The translations under genes were made by a program, and so were the position numbers. A model generated the notes under the pieces. That model saw only the letters and a program-made list of their open reading frames with translations. It did no database searches and was not told the DNA's origin. 64,000 nt of DNA from Weissella thailandensis (lineage in GTDB: Bacteria > Bacillota > Bacilli > Lactobacillales > Lactobacillaceae), in contig NZ_BJEC01000013.1 in the NCBI RefSeq assembly GCF_005405465.1, forward strand, positions 1 through 64,000. Reading direction: 5' to 3'. Numbering within the stretch: the first letter of the stretch is position 1; each line of letters opens with the position of its first letter. Below are positions 25,490 through 34,740 of the stretch, piece after piece.

Positions 25490-26399
25490 TAAACAAACGA
25501 AATTTATTTGGGTGCCAGCTATTCTAGTGGTTATCTTACTGGGAATGATTTTCTACAGTGCTTGGCAACGACAGGAAACTAAGGTTAGTACAAGTAAAAA
25601 TAAGATTACTGTTGTGGCTAGTTTAGATAGTTATGGTGAGATGGCCGAGGCTGTCCTAGGTAAGCAAGGAACGGTAACAAACATCATTAATAAACCGAAT
25701 ATGGATCCGCATGAGTATGAACCCACTGCCAATGTTGCGAAACAATACCAGAAAGCTGATGTCATTGTTTCTAATGGTGGTGGTTTTGATAATTGGAGTC
25801 TAAATTTCGCAAAACAAAATAAAGCTGCTAAAACAATTAATTTGGCTCATCTTTATAACTATAAGGACGGTACCAGTGGTGGTAATGAACATTTTTGGTA
25901 TAAAACTGATCTCACGACCCGCCTAACGAATCAGCTCGCCGTAAAATACAGCCAATTAATGCCAGCAAAAAAGACTTATTTCGAGAAGAATGCGAAGAAT
26001 TACCAGAAAAAGGCTGAAAAGTTAGTCGATTTGCAAAATCAAGTAAAAACGCGATTGGACGGTAAAAAGTTGTTAGCGACTGAACCAGTCTTTGATAACA
26101 CTTTGTTGGCTTTAGGTGCAGATATGCAGGATCAACAATTTGCTCGTGCTGTTGAAGAAGGTGATGACCCAACGCCGAGTGATGTCCGTGAGTGGCAAGA
26201 ATTGATTAAGCAAGGTCAGATTGCTGCTGTCATTGATAATCCGCAAGCAACGGGCAAATTGGCTAAGCAAGGTGTTGATTATGCTAAGGCTCATGACGTA
26301 CCCATGGTACAAGCACGTGAAACAAAACCTGCACAAACGTCTTATATTGCATGGCAGATGAAACAATTAGACGCATTAAACGAGGCACTACAAGAATGA
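25482..26399 (+). CDS. adcA: Zinc/manganese ABC transporter substrate-binding protein (TM-anchored)
   Basis: 305 residues, TTG start overlapping adcR by 8 bases. The cluster A-I fold is indicated by NMDPHEYEP near 73-81 (first metal His), GGFDNW near 97-102, NEHFW near 133-137 and the acidic segment EEGDDPTPSDVREW. The N-terminus has one hydrophobic helix (about 9-26) but no lipobox cysteine, so it is probably held by an uncleaved membrane helix, not by a lipid. It has no C-terminal ZinT domain and no His-rich loop. Zinc rather than manganese is inferred from AdcR and its operator. Confidence 0.88.
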   Translation: MSNKQTKFIWVPAILVVILLGMIFYSAWQRQETKVSTSKNKITVVASLDSYGEMAEAVLGKQGTVTNIINKPNMDPHEYEPTANVAKQYQKADVIVSNGGGFDNWSLNFAKQNKAAKTINLAHLYNYKDGTSGGNEHFWYKTDLTTRLTNQLAVKYSQLMPAKKTYFEKNAKNYQKKAEKLVDLQNQVKTRLDGKKLLATEPVFDNTLLALGADMQDQQFARAVEEGDDPTPSDVREWQELIKQGQIAAVIDNPQATGKLAKQGVDYAKAHDVPMVQARETKPAQTSYIAWQMKQLDALNEALQE

Positions 26400-27088
26400 T
26401 GATTTTAGATGGAAAAGATATTGGGATTAAGTTTGATGATAGATGGCTCTATCAAAAAGTGAATTTCCAGTTAAATCAAGCACATAATTTGGCTTTGATT
26501 GGCGATAATGGTGTTGGTAAGACAACTATGATTCGTGCCATGCTGGGTAAAATCCCCTTAACAACAGGTGAATTTAAATGGTATGACGATGGGCAACATA
26601 AAATAGCTTATGTGCCACAGTATCGGCCTGATATGCAAGCTTTTCCGCTACGTATTAGGGATTTTGTTGGTCTTACTTTTGATCAGGGGTTGCGACCATG
26701 GCTATCGAAAGAAGAGAAAAATCGGTTACAACATATTTTGGCAATCACTAATTTGACAAGTATTGCTGATCAACGAATTGATCGGGCGTCGGGTGGTGAA
26801 CGACAGCGAGCTTATTTGGCGCAAGCTTTGGTTCAGAAACCTAATGTGTTGATATTGGATGAAGCAACAGCCAATTTGGATAATGTTGCCAAATATGGCT
26901 TGATGGATGTTGTTGCTGCGTATCAAGAAAATTATCAGCTAACGACTATTATGGTTAGTCATGATATTGATATCATGCAACGGTATGCAGATGAATATTT
27001 GTTACTAACCAAACACGGTAGTGAGTACGGTAATATTGATCAATTAGATGTGACTAAGTTACGTGAAGGAGGCGAAAATTTTGTTTAG
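26396..27088 (+). CDS. adcC: Zinc ABC transporter ATP-binding protein
   Basis: 230 residues from the ATG at 26396, which overlaps the adcA stop (ATGA). Walker A GDNGVGKTT near 36-44, Q loop PQYRPD, signature ASGGERQRA near 136-144, Walker B VLILDEAT near 156-163, and His switch SHDID near 192-196. It powers the AdcB permease. The order SBP-ATPase-permease with overlaps is usual for the zinc operon. Confidence 0.9.
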   Translation: MMILDGKDIGIKFDDRWLYQKVNFQLNQAHNLALIGDNGVGKTTMIRAMLGKIPLTTGEFKWYDDGQHKIAYVPQYRPDMQAFPLRIRDFVGLTFDQGLRPWLSKEEKNRLQHILAITNLTSIADQRIDRASGGERQRAYLAQALVQKPNVLILDEATANLDNVAKYGLMDVVAAYQENYQLTTIMVSHDIDIMQRYADEYLLLTKHGSEYGNIDQLDVTKLREGGENFV

Positions 27089-27863
27089 TTTTCCTTTTAT
27101 GCAGCACGCTTTTGTTGCTGGGACATTGATTGCGATTATGAGTGGTCTGATTGGACCATTTATTGTTGCTCGTCGCATGTCATTTCTCGCACATACATTA
27201 AGTGAAATTGGCTTTGCAGGAGCATCTTTCGCCTTGTTTATGAGTTGGTCACCATTGGTAGGAATGCTGTTATTTTCAGTCGTAGCGTCAATGAGTGTTG
27301 GTGAGCTTGGGATGAAGGAGCAGCGTTCTGAATCATTGATTTCCGCAGTTAGTGCGGTAGCAATTGGGTTAGGAATTGCTTTCTTGTCTCTATCTAATAA
27401 AAATGCGACCGCCGCAACCGGTATTCTGTTTGGTTCGATTTTTAGTATTAATCAAACAGATGTTTGGGAAGTGGTTGTGTTAGCCACATTGGTTATCTTG
27501 ATCACATTAATGATGTTTCGACCTTTGCGTCATTTTGCATTTGACTATACAACAGCTAGTTTCAGCTTAAAGAATATCCAATTAATTGAAGTTTTATTTC
27601 TTGGATTAATGGCGACAACCGTTGCCGTTTCAGCACAGATTGTTGGTTCGTTATTAATTTTTATCTTGATGATTTTACCTGCTAGCTCTGCCATGCGGTG
27701 GGGTCGGACAGTTTGGCAGATTATCGGGTTAGCAATTATGTTTTCTGTTCTCGGTGTGTGGCTGGCATTGGTGCTATCATATTGGCTTGATTTACCAGTT
27801 TCATTCTTCATTGCCATTATCGAAGCAGGCGTTTACTTTATTAGTTTGATTAAAAGAAGATAG
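27081..27863 (+). CDS. adcB: Zinc ABC transporter permease
   Basis: 260 residues, ABC-3 family, about eight membrane helices. I prefer TTG 27081 (MFSFPFMQHAFVAG) because AAGGAGG at 27067-27072 is ideally spaced; the GTG at 27063 would enclose that site. GPFIVARRMSFLAHTLSEIGFAG near 23-45 and GSLLIFILMILPASSA near 189-204 are the conserved ABC-3 segments. It ends the zinc operon; no clear T-run terminator follows, only the palindromic repeat. Confidence 0.9.
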   Translation: MFSFPFMQHAFVAGTLIAIMSGLIGPFIVARRMSFLAHTLSEIGFAGASFALFMSWSPLVGMLLFSVVASMSVGELGMKEQRSESLISAVSAVAIGLGIAFLSLSNKNATAATGILFGSIFSINQTDVWEVVVLATLVILITLMMFRPLRHFAFDYTTASFSLKNIQLIEVLFLGLMATTVAVSAQIVGSLLIFILMILPASSAMRWGRTVWQIIGLAIMFSVLGVWLALVLSYWLDLPVSFFIAIIEAGVYFISLIKRR

Positions 27864-28028
27864 AGCGTGACAAAATAATGCCATGGTTATTTTACGCATA
27901 AACGCGTTCCAAAAGACTGAAGCCTTAATGTAACAACGATTGCGCAATTCTGTCTCTTCGCTGCGCTACGAGCCAAAATAACGCAATCATCGTTACAACC
28001 GGCTTCAAAACGTCTTTTGCCACGCTCT
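27862..28028 (+). repeat. Dispersed palindromic repeat, full copy
   Basis: Ends AGAGCGTGACAAAA (27862-27875) and TTTTGCCACGCTCT (28015-28028) are inverted repeats with one mismatch. Inside, CCAAAAGACTGAAGCC faces GGCTTCAAAACGTCTTTTG, and GTAACAACGATTGCG faces CGCAATCATCGTTAC around a central hairpin, so the whole element can fold on itself. No ORF. Related copies occur at 33.2, 39.7, 53.1, 55.2 and, degenerate, 58.5 kb. Confidence 0.85.
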
Positions 28029-28151
28029 CAAGTTATTTAACTTGCTTATAAATAAGCCATTTGATAGAGTTATTAGTGGTATGCTTGCGTTTCGCAAGTG
28101 ATAATTAATGAGTAAAAAATAAAATGATATTTTGTAGGAGAAGATAAAAAT

Positions 28152-29783
28152 ATGCTAACCGTTTCGAATGTTTCTGTATCATTCACTGGGAAAAAATTAT
28201 ACGACGATGTTAACTTAAAATTTACCCCTGGTAATACATACGGTATTATTGGTGCCAATGGTGCCGGGAAGTCAACCTTTTTAAAGGTATTGGAAGGTAA
28301 ACTACAACCAACTACTGGAAATGTTTCAATGGATCCAAATGAACGTATGTCATCATTAGTGCAAGACCACTTTGCGTTTGATGAATTTACAGTTTTGGAT
28401 ACTGTTATGCAAGGTCATAAAGAATTATATGATGTAAAAACTGAAATGGATGACATTTACATGCATGATCCTTTCACAGACGAGGATGGTATTCGTGTTG
28501 GTGAATTATCGGCCCGTTTTGAAGAACTTGATGGTTGGACGGCTGAGACAGAAGCGGTTCAACTTTTGCAGAGTATTGGTATTCCTGATAGTAAACATCA
28601 AGCTTTGATGTCAGATTTGCCCGAAGTAAGCAAAGTTAAGGTATTGTTAGCGCAAGCTTTGTTTGGTAACCCTGATATTTTGATTTTAGATGAGCCAACT
28701 AATGGTTTGGATACGAAGACGATTGCCTGGCTAGAAGATTTCTTGGCTGATTATCAAAATACAGTGTTAGTTGTTTCCCACGACCGTCACTTCTTAAATG
28801 CTGTGGCAACAATGATTCTTGATGTTGATTTTGGTAAAATCAAGCTCTTTGTTGGTAACTATGATTTCTGGAAGCAATCATCAGAACTTGCACAACGTTT
28901 GCAATCACAAGCTAATGCTAAGAAAGAAGAGCAAATTAAAGAACTACAAGACTTTATTGCACGTTTCTCAGCTAATGCATCAAAGTCAAAGCAAGCGACA
29001 TCGCGTAAAAAGCAACTAGATAAGATTACGCTGGATGATATCCAACCTTCATCACGTAAGTATCCATATATCAATTTTGAAACGTTACGTGAAATCGGTA
29101 ATGATATGTTACGTGTTGAAGGCGTTTCAAAGAGTGTCGATGGTGTCAAAATTTTGGATAACATTTCATTTACGGTTAGCCCAAATGAAAAAGCCTTGAT
29201 TATGTCTGATAATGATGTTGCGGCAACGATGATTTTGGACATTATTGCGGGTAAGGTAAAGACTGATTCTGGTAGTGTCACTTGGGGTGTTACAACAACG
29301 CAAGACTATTTGGCAAAGGATATGGGAACTAACTTCCCTAATCCAGAACGTCAAATTTTAGATTACTTGCGTGACTTTGCTTCAAAGGAAGAAAGTGATA
29401 ATACCTTCCTCCGTGGTTTGTTAGGTCGGATGTTATTCAAGGGTGAAGATGCTGATAAAACATTGGATGTCTTATCAGGAGGAGAAAAAGTTCGCGTAAT
29501 GCTTTCAAAGCTAATGCTAACGAAGGCTAACGTACTAATCCTGGATGATCCTACTAACCATTTGGACTTGGAATCAATTACGTCATTGAATGATGGCTTA
29601 ATTAATTTTAAGGGTGGTTTGATTTTCACTTCACACGACCATACATTTGCACAAACAATTGCTGATCATGTGATTGTCGTTTCTAATCAAGGGGTGGTTG
29701 ATCGTGCCGAAACGACCTATGATGAATTCATGGATCACCCTGAAGTGCAAAAACAATTAGCTGCAAAGAATGTCATCTTATAA
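28152..29783 (+). CDS. ABC-F family ATPase, YkpA/YbiT type, with degenerate second Walker A
   Basis: 543 residues, two soluble ABC domains. Domain 1: Walker A GANGAGKST near 35-43 and Walker B LILDEPTN near 177-184, but its signature is unusual (DLPEVSKVKVLLAQA in place of LSGGE). Domain 2 has a perfect LSGGEKVRV and LILDDPTNHLD, but at the Walker A place it reads MSDNDVAATMIL without the GK(S/T) loop. The Lys-rich linker near 240-300 is the ABC-F domain that reaches into the ribosomal E site. These proteins relieve stalled ribosomes or resistance; the exact role of this subgroup is not known to me. Confidence 0.88.
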   Translation: MLTVSNVSVSFTGKKLYDDVNLKFTPGNTYGIIGANGAGKSTFLKVLEGKLQPTTGNVSMDPNERMSSLVQDHFAFDEFTVLDTVMQGHKELYDVKTEMDDIYMHDPFTDEDGIRVGELSARFEELDGWTAETEAVQLLQSIGIPDSKHQALMSDLPEVSKVKVLLAQALFGNPDILILDEPTNGLDTKTIAWLEDFLADYQNTVLVVSHDRHFLNAVATMILDVDFGKIKLFVGNYDFWKQSSELAQRLQSQANAKKEEQIKELQDFIARFSANASKSKQATSRKKQLDKITLDDIQPSSRKYPYINFETLREIGNDMLRVEGVSKSVDGVKILDNISFTVSPNEKALIMSDNDVAATMILDIIAGKVKTDSGSVTWGVTTTQDYLAKDMGTNFPNPERQILDYLRDFASKEESDNTFLRGLLGRMLFKGEDADKTLDVLSGGEKVRVMLSKLMLTKANVLILDDPTNHLDLESITSLNDGLINFKGGLIFTSHDHTFAQTIADHVIVVSNQGVVDRAETTYDEFMDHPEVQKQLAAKNVIL

Positions 29784-29838
29784 AATGCAATAGCTGACAA
29801 TGTCGGTAAAATAGCAACAAATTTTAGTGATATTGTAC

Positions 29839-29887
29839 AAGCCCACAAATATAGCCAGTTATCTGGCTGTATTTGTGGGCTTTTTTG
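29839..29887 (+). terminator. Strong terminator after the ABC-F gene
   Basis: AAGCCCACAAATA-T-AGCCAG (29839-29858) pairs with CTGGCT-G-TATTTGTGGGCTT (29863-29882), one mismatch, then TTTT. Confidence 0.95.
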
Positions 29888-29970
29888 TCACTTTAAAAAA
29901 ACTTAATATTTAATTAATTGACCGGATAAAAACGCAATATGACGGCATCTTGTGAAGTTTATCATTAAAT

Positions 29971-30060
29971 ATTTGTACGTAAATTTGTATGTTTTACACA
30001 AAACTCTTTTAATTTGTCCGCACAACATGTATAATAATGTTGTTGATGAAAACGGTTACA
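29971..30060 (+). promoter_or_regulatory. araE control region: AraR boxes, -10 and cre
   Basis: ATTTGTACGTAAAT (29971-29984) is a partial and AATTTGTCCGCACAAC (30011-30026) a better match to the AraR operator ATTTGTACGTACAAAT. TATAAT at 30030-30035 is the -10. TGAAAACGGTTACA at 30047-30060 fits the CcpA cre consensus, just after the transcription start. The order is the same as before araB. Within the 421-bp gap 29784-30204 I see nothing else beyond the terminator; a 86-codon frame there has no ribosome site. Confidence 0.8.
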
Positions 30061-30204
30061 AATTTTCATGGAGTTTATTTGAATTTAAATCATTGCAGGT
30101 ATTTATTTTTGAACTTCATTTTGGGGAACTCGGAGTCGTTTTCAATTTAAAATTTTTTAAGTTTAGGATCATATCAGAGGATATGATTTTGGAGGGATTA
30201 GTTC

Positions 30205-31575
30205 ATGTCTGAGAAGAAAATTTCAAGTAAATTTATTTACTTCTTCGGAGCCTTTGGAGGTATCCTATTCGGATACGATATTGGTGTTATGACCGGTGCG
30301 TTGCCATTCTTGCAAAGTGATTGGAATCTATCTGGTGGTGGAGTTACCGGTTGGATCACATCATCATTGATGCTAGGAGCTGTGTTTGGTGGTGCGATTG
30401 CTGGTCAATTGTCCGATCGTTTAGGTCGTCGTAAGATGGTTTTGTATTCAGCCGCATTGTTTATGGTTGGTGCATTGCTAGCCGGTGTTTCACCTCATAA
30501 TGGGGTTGCCTACTTAATTTTCACCCGTGTTCTTTTGGGTATTGCTGTTGGTGCTGCTTCTGCTTTGGTGCCAGCATACTTGTCTGAAATGTCACCAGCT
30601 GAGAAACGTGGTAGTTTGTCAGGAATTAATCAATTGATGATTGTTTCTGGAATGTTGATTTCATACATTGTTGATTTCTTGCTAAAGGGATTGCCTGAGC
30701 ATATTGCATGGCGTTTGATGCTTGCTATGGCCGCTGTTCCTGCCTTGGTTTTGTTCCTAGGTGTATTGCGTTTGCCAGAGTCACCTCGTTTCTTGATCAA
30801 GGCTGGTCGTAAGGACGAAGCTCGTAAGGTGCTAAGCTGGATCCGTAAGCCTGAAGAAATTGAGGCTGAGATTCAAGGTATTACTGAAACTGCTAAGATT
30901 GAGCAAAAAGCTGAGAAGTCAACTTCATGGGCTTCATTGCTAGATGGTCGTTACCGTTACCTAGTTATCGCTGGTGTGATGGTTGCCTTCTTCCAACAAT
31001 TCATGGGTGCTAACGCAATCTTCTATTACATCCCATTGATTGTTGAAAAGGCTACTGGTCAAGCTGCCGCCGATGCATTGCTATGGCCAGTTGTAAACGG
31101 TGTTATTCTTGTTCTTGGTGCTTTGTTCTACATGGCAATTGCTGAAAAGTTTAACCGCCGTGGTTTGTTGATTCTTGGTGGAACTGTGATGGGTCTTTCA
31201 TTCATCCTACCAGCAATTATTAACTCATTTATGGATACAAATCCTATGATGATCGTTGTCTTCTTGTGCATCTTCGTTGCATTCTATGCCTTTACATGGG
31301 CCCCATTAACTTGGGTTCTAGTTGGTGAGGTCTTCCCACTAGCTATTCGTGGTCGTGCTTCAGGATTGGCATCATCAATGAACTGGGTTGGATCATTCGT
31401 TGTTGCATTGGTCTTCCCAATCATGACTGCTTCAATGTCACAAGAAGTTGTGTTCGCTATCTTCGGTGTTATCTGCTTGGTTGCCGTAGCATTTGTTTTG
31501 TTCAGCGTACCAGAAACACGTGGTCGTTCACTTGAAGAAATCGAAAAGATTGGTGCTGACAAGGCAGCTAAGTAA
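30205..31575 (+). CDS. araE: Arabinose-proton symporter (sugar porter MFS)
   Basis: 456 residues, 12 membrane helices. Sugar-porter signatures: GGILFGYDIGVMTGAL near 18-33, GQLSDRLGRRKMV near 67-79, RVLLGIAVGAASALVPAYLSEMSPAEKRG near 111-139, the PESPRFL motif near 191-197, and PETRGRSLEEIE at the C-terminus. Arabinose (possibly with xylose) as substrate is inferred from the AraR-type boxes and cre site upstream, matched to those of araBDA 4.5 kb away. GGAGGG precedes the ATG. Confidence 0.88.
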   Translation: MSEKKISSKFIYFFGAFGGILFGYDIGVMTGALPFLQSDWNLSGGGVTGWITSSLMLGAVFGGAIAGQLSDRLGRRKMVLYSAALFMVGALLAGVSPHNGVAYLIFTRVLLGIAVGAASALVPAYLSEMSPAEKRGSLSGINQLMIVSGMLISYIVDFLLKGLPEHIAWRLMLAMAAVPALVLFLGVLRLPESPRFLIKAGRKDEARKVLSWIRKPEEIEAEIQGITETAKIEQKAEKSTSWASLLDGRYRYLVIAGVMVAFFQQFMGANAIFYYIPLIVEKATGQAAADALLWPVVNGVILVLGALFYMAIAEKFNRRGLLILGGTVMGLSFILPAIINSFMDTNPMMIVVFLCIFVAFYAFTWAPLTWVLVGEVFPLAIRGRASGLASSMNWVGSFVVALVFPIMTASMSQEVVFAIFGVICLVAVAFVLFSVPETRGRSLEEIEKIGADKAAK

Positions 31576-31616
31576 TGATATTACTTGGTTGATTGTTAAT
31601 TAAATAAAGTTAAGAA

Positions 31617-31647
31617 ACCGAGACATGAGAGTGTCTCGTTTTTTTTA
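31617..31647 (+). terminator. araE terminator
   Basis: CGAGACA (31619-31625) pairs with TGTCTCG (31632-31638), followed by eight T. Confidence 0.9.
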
Positions 31648-31751
31648 TATTATCCATTTTAGTTACCGACAAACTTATCAATAGACAAAAGAATAAAAGC
31701 TATTCTATACTTGTTTCTAATACATATATAATTAGTTAAGGAGCGGTAAGC

Positions 31752-33110
31752 ATGCAAGATCTAACAAGTGGTAAGCCGGCAAAGGTTATTCTAATGTTTG
31801 CCATTCCTCTAATGCTCACGAATATGGTACAGCAACTGTACAATATTTCCGATACATTGATTGTTGGGCAAACTTTAGGCGTTAACTCGTTGGCTGCAGT
31901 TGGAGCGACGGGAAGTATTCAATTTTTAGTCATGGGGTTTGTGCAAGGTTTTAGTTCGGGAATGGCTATTATCACGGCGCAACGTTATGGTGCGCACAAT
32001 GTTCGTGGTATCCGTGAATCATTTGCTGCTAGTATCGTCGCGGCATTGATTACATCGATTGTCCTAACAATTACTAGCCTGGTTTTTATTGATAATTTGT
32101 TGGATGCTATGCAAATGCCGGCAGCAATTTATGGAGAAGCTAAGTTATTCATTGGGATTATCTTAGCTGGAACTATTATGACGATGGGTTATAATGTGGT
32201 TTCCAATGCGCTGCGAGCGGTTGGTAATAGTAAAGCACCGCTGTATTATTTAATTATTGGAATGATCGTTAATGTGTCATTAGAGTTGGTACTGATTATT
32301 AAATTCCATTGGGGAGTTGAAGGAGCAGCCACAGCAACCGTATTTGCACAATTTGTAACGGTTGTGATTTCGTACTTACATATTACACGGTATACGGATA
32401 CGTTACGGTTAAGTTGGTCGGATTTTAAACTTAAAAAAGGTGATTTGCGAAAACATCTGTTGGCCGGATTGCCAATGGGATTTCAACAATCAATTATTGC
32501 CATTGGAGCTGTTACACTAGCAACAGCTGTGAATACTTTGGGGACAGATGCGGTAGCTGCGAATACAGCCGCTTCAAAAGTTGACCAAATTAGTACGCAA
32601 TTAATGATGGCAGTCGGGGTTGCTATGGCCACTTATACAGCGCAAAATTTCGGTGCTGGTAAATATGATCGTATTTTAGAAGGTGTGAAGAGTTCTTTGA
32701 AGATGTCGATCAGTATGAGTTTTGTATTAGGAGCCATTGAGGTTATCTTTGGTCGTGTATTGGTCAGCTTATTTGTTGGTGCTGGTGAACACCACGTGAT
32801 GGACTTAGCGCAAGAGTATTTCTGGGCCAATGGACCGTTTTACTTTATCTTAAGTACTTTGTTTGTATTACGCTATACATTACAAGGGCTTGGCGATGTA
32901 CGAACGCCAACGTATGCCGGTATGGGTGAAATGGTGATGCGTACAGTCACAGCCTTCGCATTGGTTGGCTGGTTAGGTTACTTTGGAGCTAGTTTAGCTA
33001 ACCCGCTAGCTTGGTTAGGTTCGCTATTGTTCTTGATTCCGGCATGGCTATGGATGGTGAAGCGTTTGCGTAAACTTCATAATCCAGAGGAAATAAGTAA
33101 TTTAGAATAG
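31752..33110 (+). CDS. MATE family efflux transporter
   Basis: 452 residues, 12 helices in two related halves: LTSGKPAKVILMFAIPLMLTNMVQQLYNISDTLIVG at 4-39 and its counterpart GLPMGFQQSIIAIGAVTLATAVN near 238-260. This is the NorM/DinF-type MATE family, which exports cationic drugs or metabolites with sodium or protons. It lies between araE and araR but has no AraR box and sits behind a terminator, so a link to arabinose is not indicated. AAGGAGCGG precedes the start. Confidence 0.87.
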   Translation: MQDLTSGKPAKVILMFAIPLMLTNMVQQLYNISDTLIVGQTLGVNSLAAVGATGSIQFLVMGFVQGFSSGMAIITAQRYGAHNVRGIRESFAASIVAALITSIVLTITSLVFIDNLLDAMQMPAAIYGEAKLFIGIILAGTIMTMGYNVVSNALRAVGNSKAPLYYLIIGMIVNVSLELVLIIKFHWGVEGAATATVFAQFVTVVISYLHITRYTDTLRLSWSDFKLKKGDLRKHLLAGLPMGFQQSIIAIGAVTLATAVNTLGTDAVAANTAASKVDQISTQLMMAVGVAMATYTAQNFGAGKYDRILEGVKSSLKMSISMSFVLGAIEVIFGRVLVSLFVGAGEHHVMDLAQEYFWANGPFYFILSTLFVLRYTLQGLGDVRTPTYAGMGEMVMRTVTAFALVGWLGYFGASLANPLAWLGSLLFLIPAWLWMVKRLRKLHNPEEISNLE

Positions 33111-33114
33111 TAAA

Positions 33115-33154
33115 AAATAGGTTGGAACAATGTTTTTGTTCCAACCTATTTTTG
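33115..33154. terminator. Bidirectional terminator (TTGGAACA stem type)
   Basis: AAATAGGTTGGAACAA (33115-33130) pairs with TTGTTCCAACCTATTT (33137-33152), perfect, between the converging MATE and araR genes. Confidence 0.92.
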
Positions 33155-33193
33155 GCTAAAAATGTATTAACTATCAACCTGTAAATTTTATAG

Positions 33194-33274
33194 CGTAAAC
33201 GCGTTCCAAAAGTCTGAAGCCTCAATGTAACAACGATTGCGCACCGGCTTCAAAACGACTCTTGTCACGCTCTT
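33194..33274 (+). repeat. Dispersed palindromic repeat, internally deleted copy
   Basis: Starts TAAACGCGTTCCAAAAGTCTGAAGCC and ends GGCTTC...CTTGTCACGCTC as in the 27.9-kb copy, but the central hairpin (about 62 bp between GATTGCGCA and CCGGCTTC) is missing. Confidence 0.85.
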
Positions 33275-33279
33275 TTCTA

Positions 33280-34383
33280 TTATTCTTGGGCTTCATCTGC
33301 AGTTAATGGCGTGGCAGTTGAGTTACGAACAATCATATCTGGTTCATAAATCACATCATGACCAGGTTGCCCATCAATAAGATCGAGTAGAATTTGAGCA
33401 GCATCACGTCCCATTTTACGTTTGGGATGACGATTAGTCGTTAAACTAGGTGTCATGTACGTTGAGAGGCTATAATCATCAAATCCAACAATGGCAATGT
33501 CTTCTGGAATTCGGAAGCCTAGTGACTTTACTAAATCACTAGCTTGAATAGCTAATGAGTCATTATATAGCGCTAAGGCAGTTGGGCGATGGGGTGATTC
33601 TAAGTAGCTTTCAATCTTATTTAAGATGAGAGTGTTATTCTCTTCATCATCAGATTGATACATGATGATATTACTGTCTAAGGCGTAATCCGGTTGCGTT
33701 TGGAAAGCTTTGTAAAAGCCCTGCATACGGTGGGCGCCTTGGATGTCATCAACCTTGAAGACGCCTAGAATCCTTTTGTGCCCCTGAGCAATTAAGTGAC
33801 GGACCAATTGCGCTTCAGAGTCAACATCATTAACGCCAAGATAATTGAAGTCCAAGCTTTCATATTTTGAGTTAATAAAGACTGTTGGTATATTTAGTTG
33901 CTTAATTTGATCGTACAAATCTTTATTGGGATTAGGTAGTGCTGACATTGTGGGCTCGATAATCAAGCCGCTAATGCCCGTTTCAATAATCCGTAATAGG
34001 CTGCGCCGTTCACGATCGAACGTATTGTGTGTATTACTGATAAATAAAGCATAACCAGCGTCCGAAATTATTTGGTCAATACCACTAATAATTTCTGGGA
34101 AAATGTAGTCAGCTAAATGGGTTGTAATGACACCAATGACTTTATTTTCAGTTTTAGCAGCGGGAACTTTCTTCCAATCATTAACATACATACCATCCCC
34201 TTGGATACGGTATAAGTAATTTTCTTGTTCCAATCCTGCTGTGGCACGCCTGACTGTGTAACGGCTCACATTATATTGCTCAGTTAAGTTTGCTTCAGTG
34301 GGTAATTTTTCACCGATTGCAAATTTTCCAGAAATAATGTCGTTGCGGAGCCCTTTCTTCACGATGTCATATTTCGTATCCAT
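33280..34383 (-). CDS. araR: Arabinose-responsive repressor AraR (GntR head, LacI-type sensor)
   Basis: 367 residues from the ATG at 34383, where GGAG lies 10 bases upstream; the frame extends 12 codons further without a ribosome site. Residues 1-70 are a GntR winged helix (IISGKFAIGEKLPTEANL, YNVSRYTVRRA). From about 85 a periplasmic-binding/LacI-type domain follows (VIGVITTHLADYIFPEIISGID, VGFDDYSLSTYMTPSLTT, NRHPKRKMGRDAAQ). This fusion is characteristic of AraR, which leaves DNA when arabinose binds. Its likely targets are the boxes at 29.97-30.03 kb and 34.63-34.68 kb. TATAAT at complement of 34422-34427 may be its -10. Confidence 0.92.
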   Translation of the reverse strand: MDTKYDIVKKGLRNDIISGKFAIGEKLPTEANLTEQYNVSRYTVRRATAGLEQENYLYRIQGDGMYVNDWKKVPAAKTENKVIGVITTHLADYIFPEIISGIDQIISDAGYALFISNTHNTFDRERRSLLRIIETGISGLIIEPTMSALPNPNKDLYDQIKQLNIPTVFINSKYESLDFNYLGVNDVDSEAQLVRHLIAQGHKRILGVFKVDDIQGAHRMQGFYKAFQTQPDYALDSNIIMYQSDDEENNTLILNKIESYLESPHRPTALALYNDSLAIQASDLVKSLGFRIPEDIAIVGFDDYSLSTYMTPSLTTNRHPKRKMGRDAAQILLDLIDGQPGHDVIYEPDMIVRNSTATPLTADEAQE

Positions 34384-34627
34384 ATTTCGATAGCTCCATT
34401 TCCAAAACATATAATACATTTATTATACAAAAAATTCACATAGTTAAAAAGCTATTTATTAATTGTTAGTAATGGCAAGATAGTTGTTTTGAATTATTTT
34501 TAGCGATAAGGATGACGCTAACGTTAACGATCAATAAGCATTTCGATGTCGTGATTTGTTGAGCAATTTGGTGAAAAATTTTGTTGCTAGAAATAGCGGT
34601 ATCATCGCGTTTGTTGATGATGTATGG

Positions 34628-34706
34628 AATTGTACATACAAATCTTCGCTTTAACACTTGATTTGTCCGCACAAATGATTTACTATAATACTTGTAAACG
34701 GTTACA
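34628..34706 (+). promoter_or_regulatory. araBDA control region: two AraR boxes, -10 and cre
   Basis: AATTGTACATACAAAT (34628-34643) and ATTTGTCCGCACAAAT (34661-34676) both match the AraR operator closely and are centred 33 bp apart, so they can be bound together on one face. TATAAT at 34684-34689 and a cre-like TGTAAACGGTTACA at 34693-34706 complete the array. In the remaining part of the 357-bp araR-araB gap I see no gene. Confidence 0.88.
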
Positions 34707-34740
34707 AAAACTTTGATTCTCATTTGAGGGGAATAGATTA

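Noticed and set aside
29952..30212. An 86-codon open frame before araE
   Set aside because: It runs through the AraR boxes, promoter and cre site and has no ribosome site; it is regulatory DNA.
31752..33110. MATE gene as part of the arabinose operon
   Set aside because: It follows the araE terminator, has no AraR or cre site, and its family exports drugs, so the position seems incidental.
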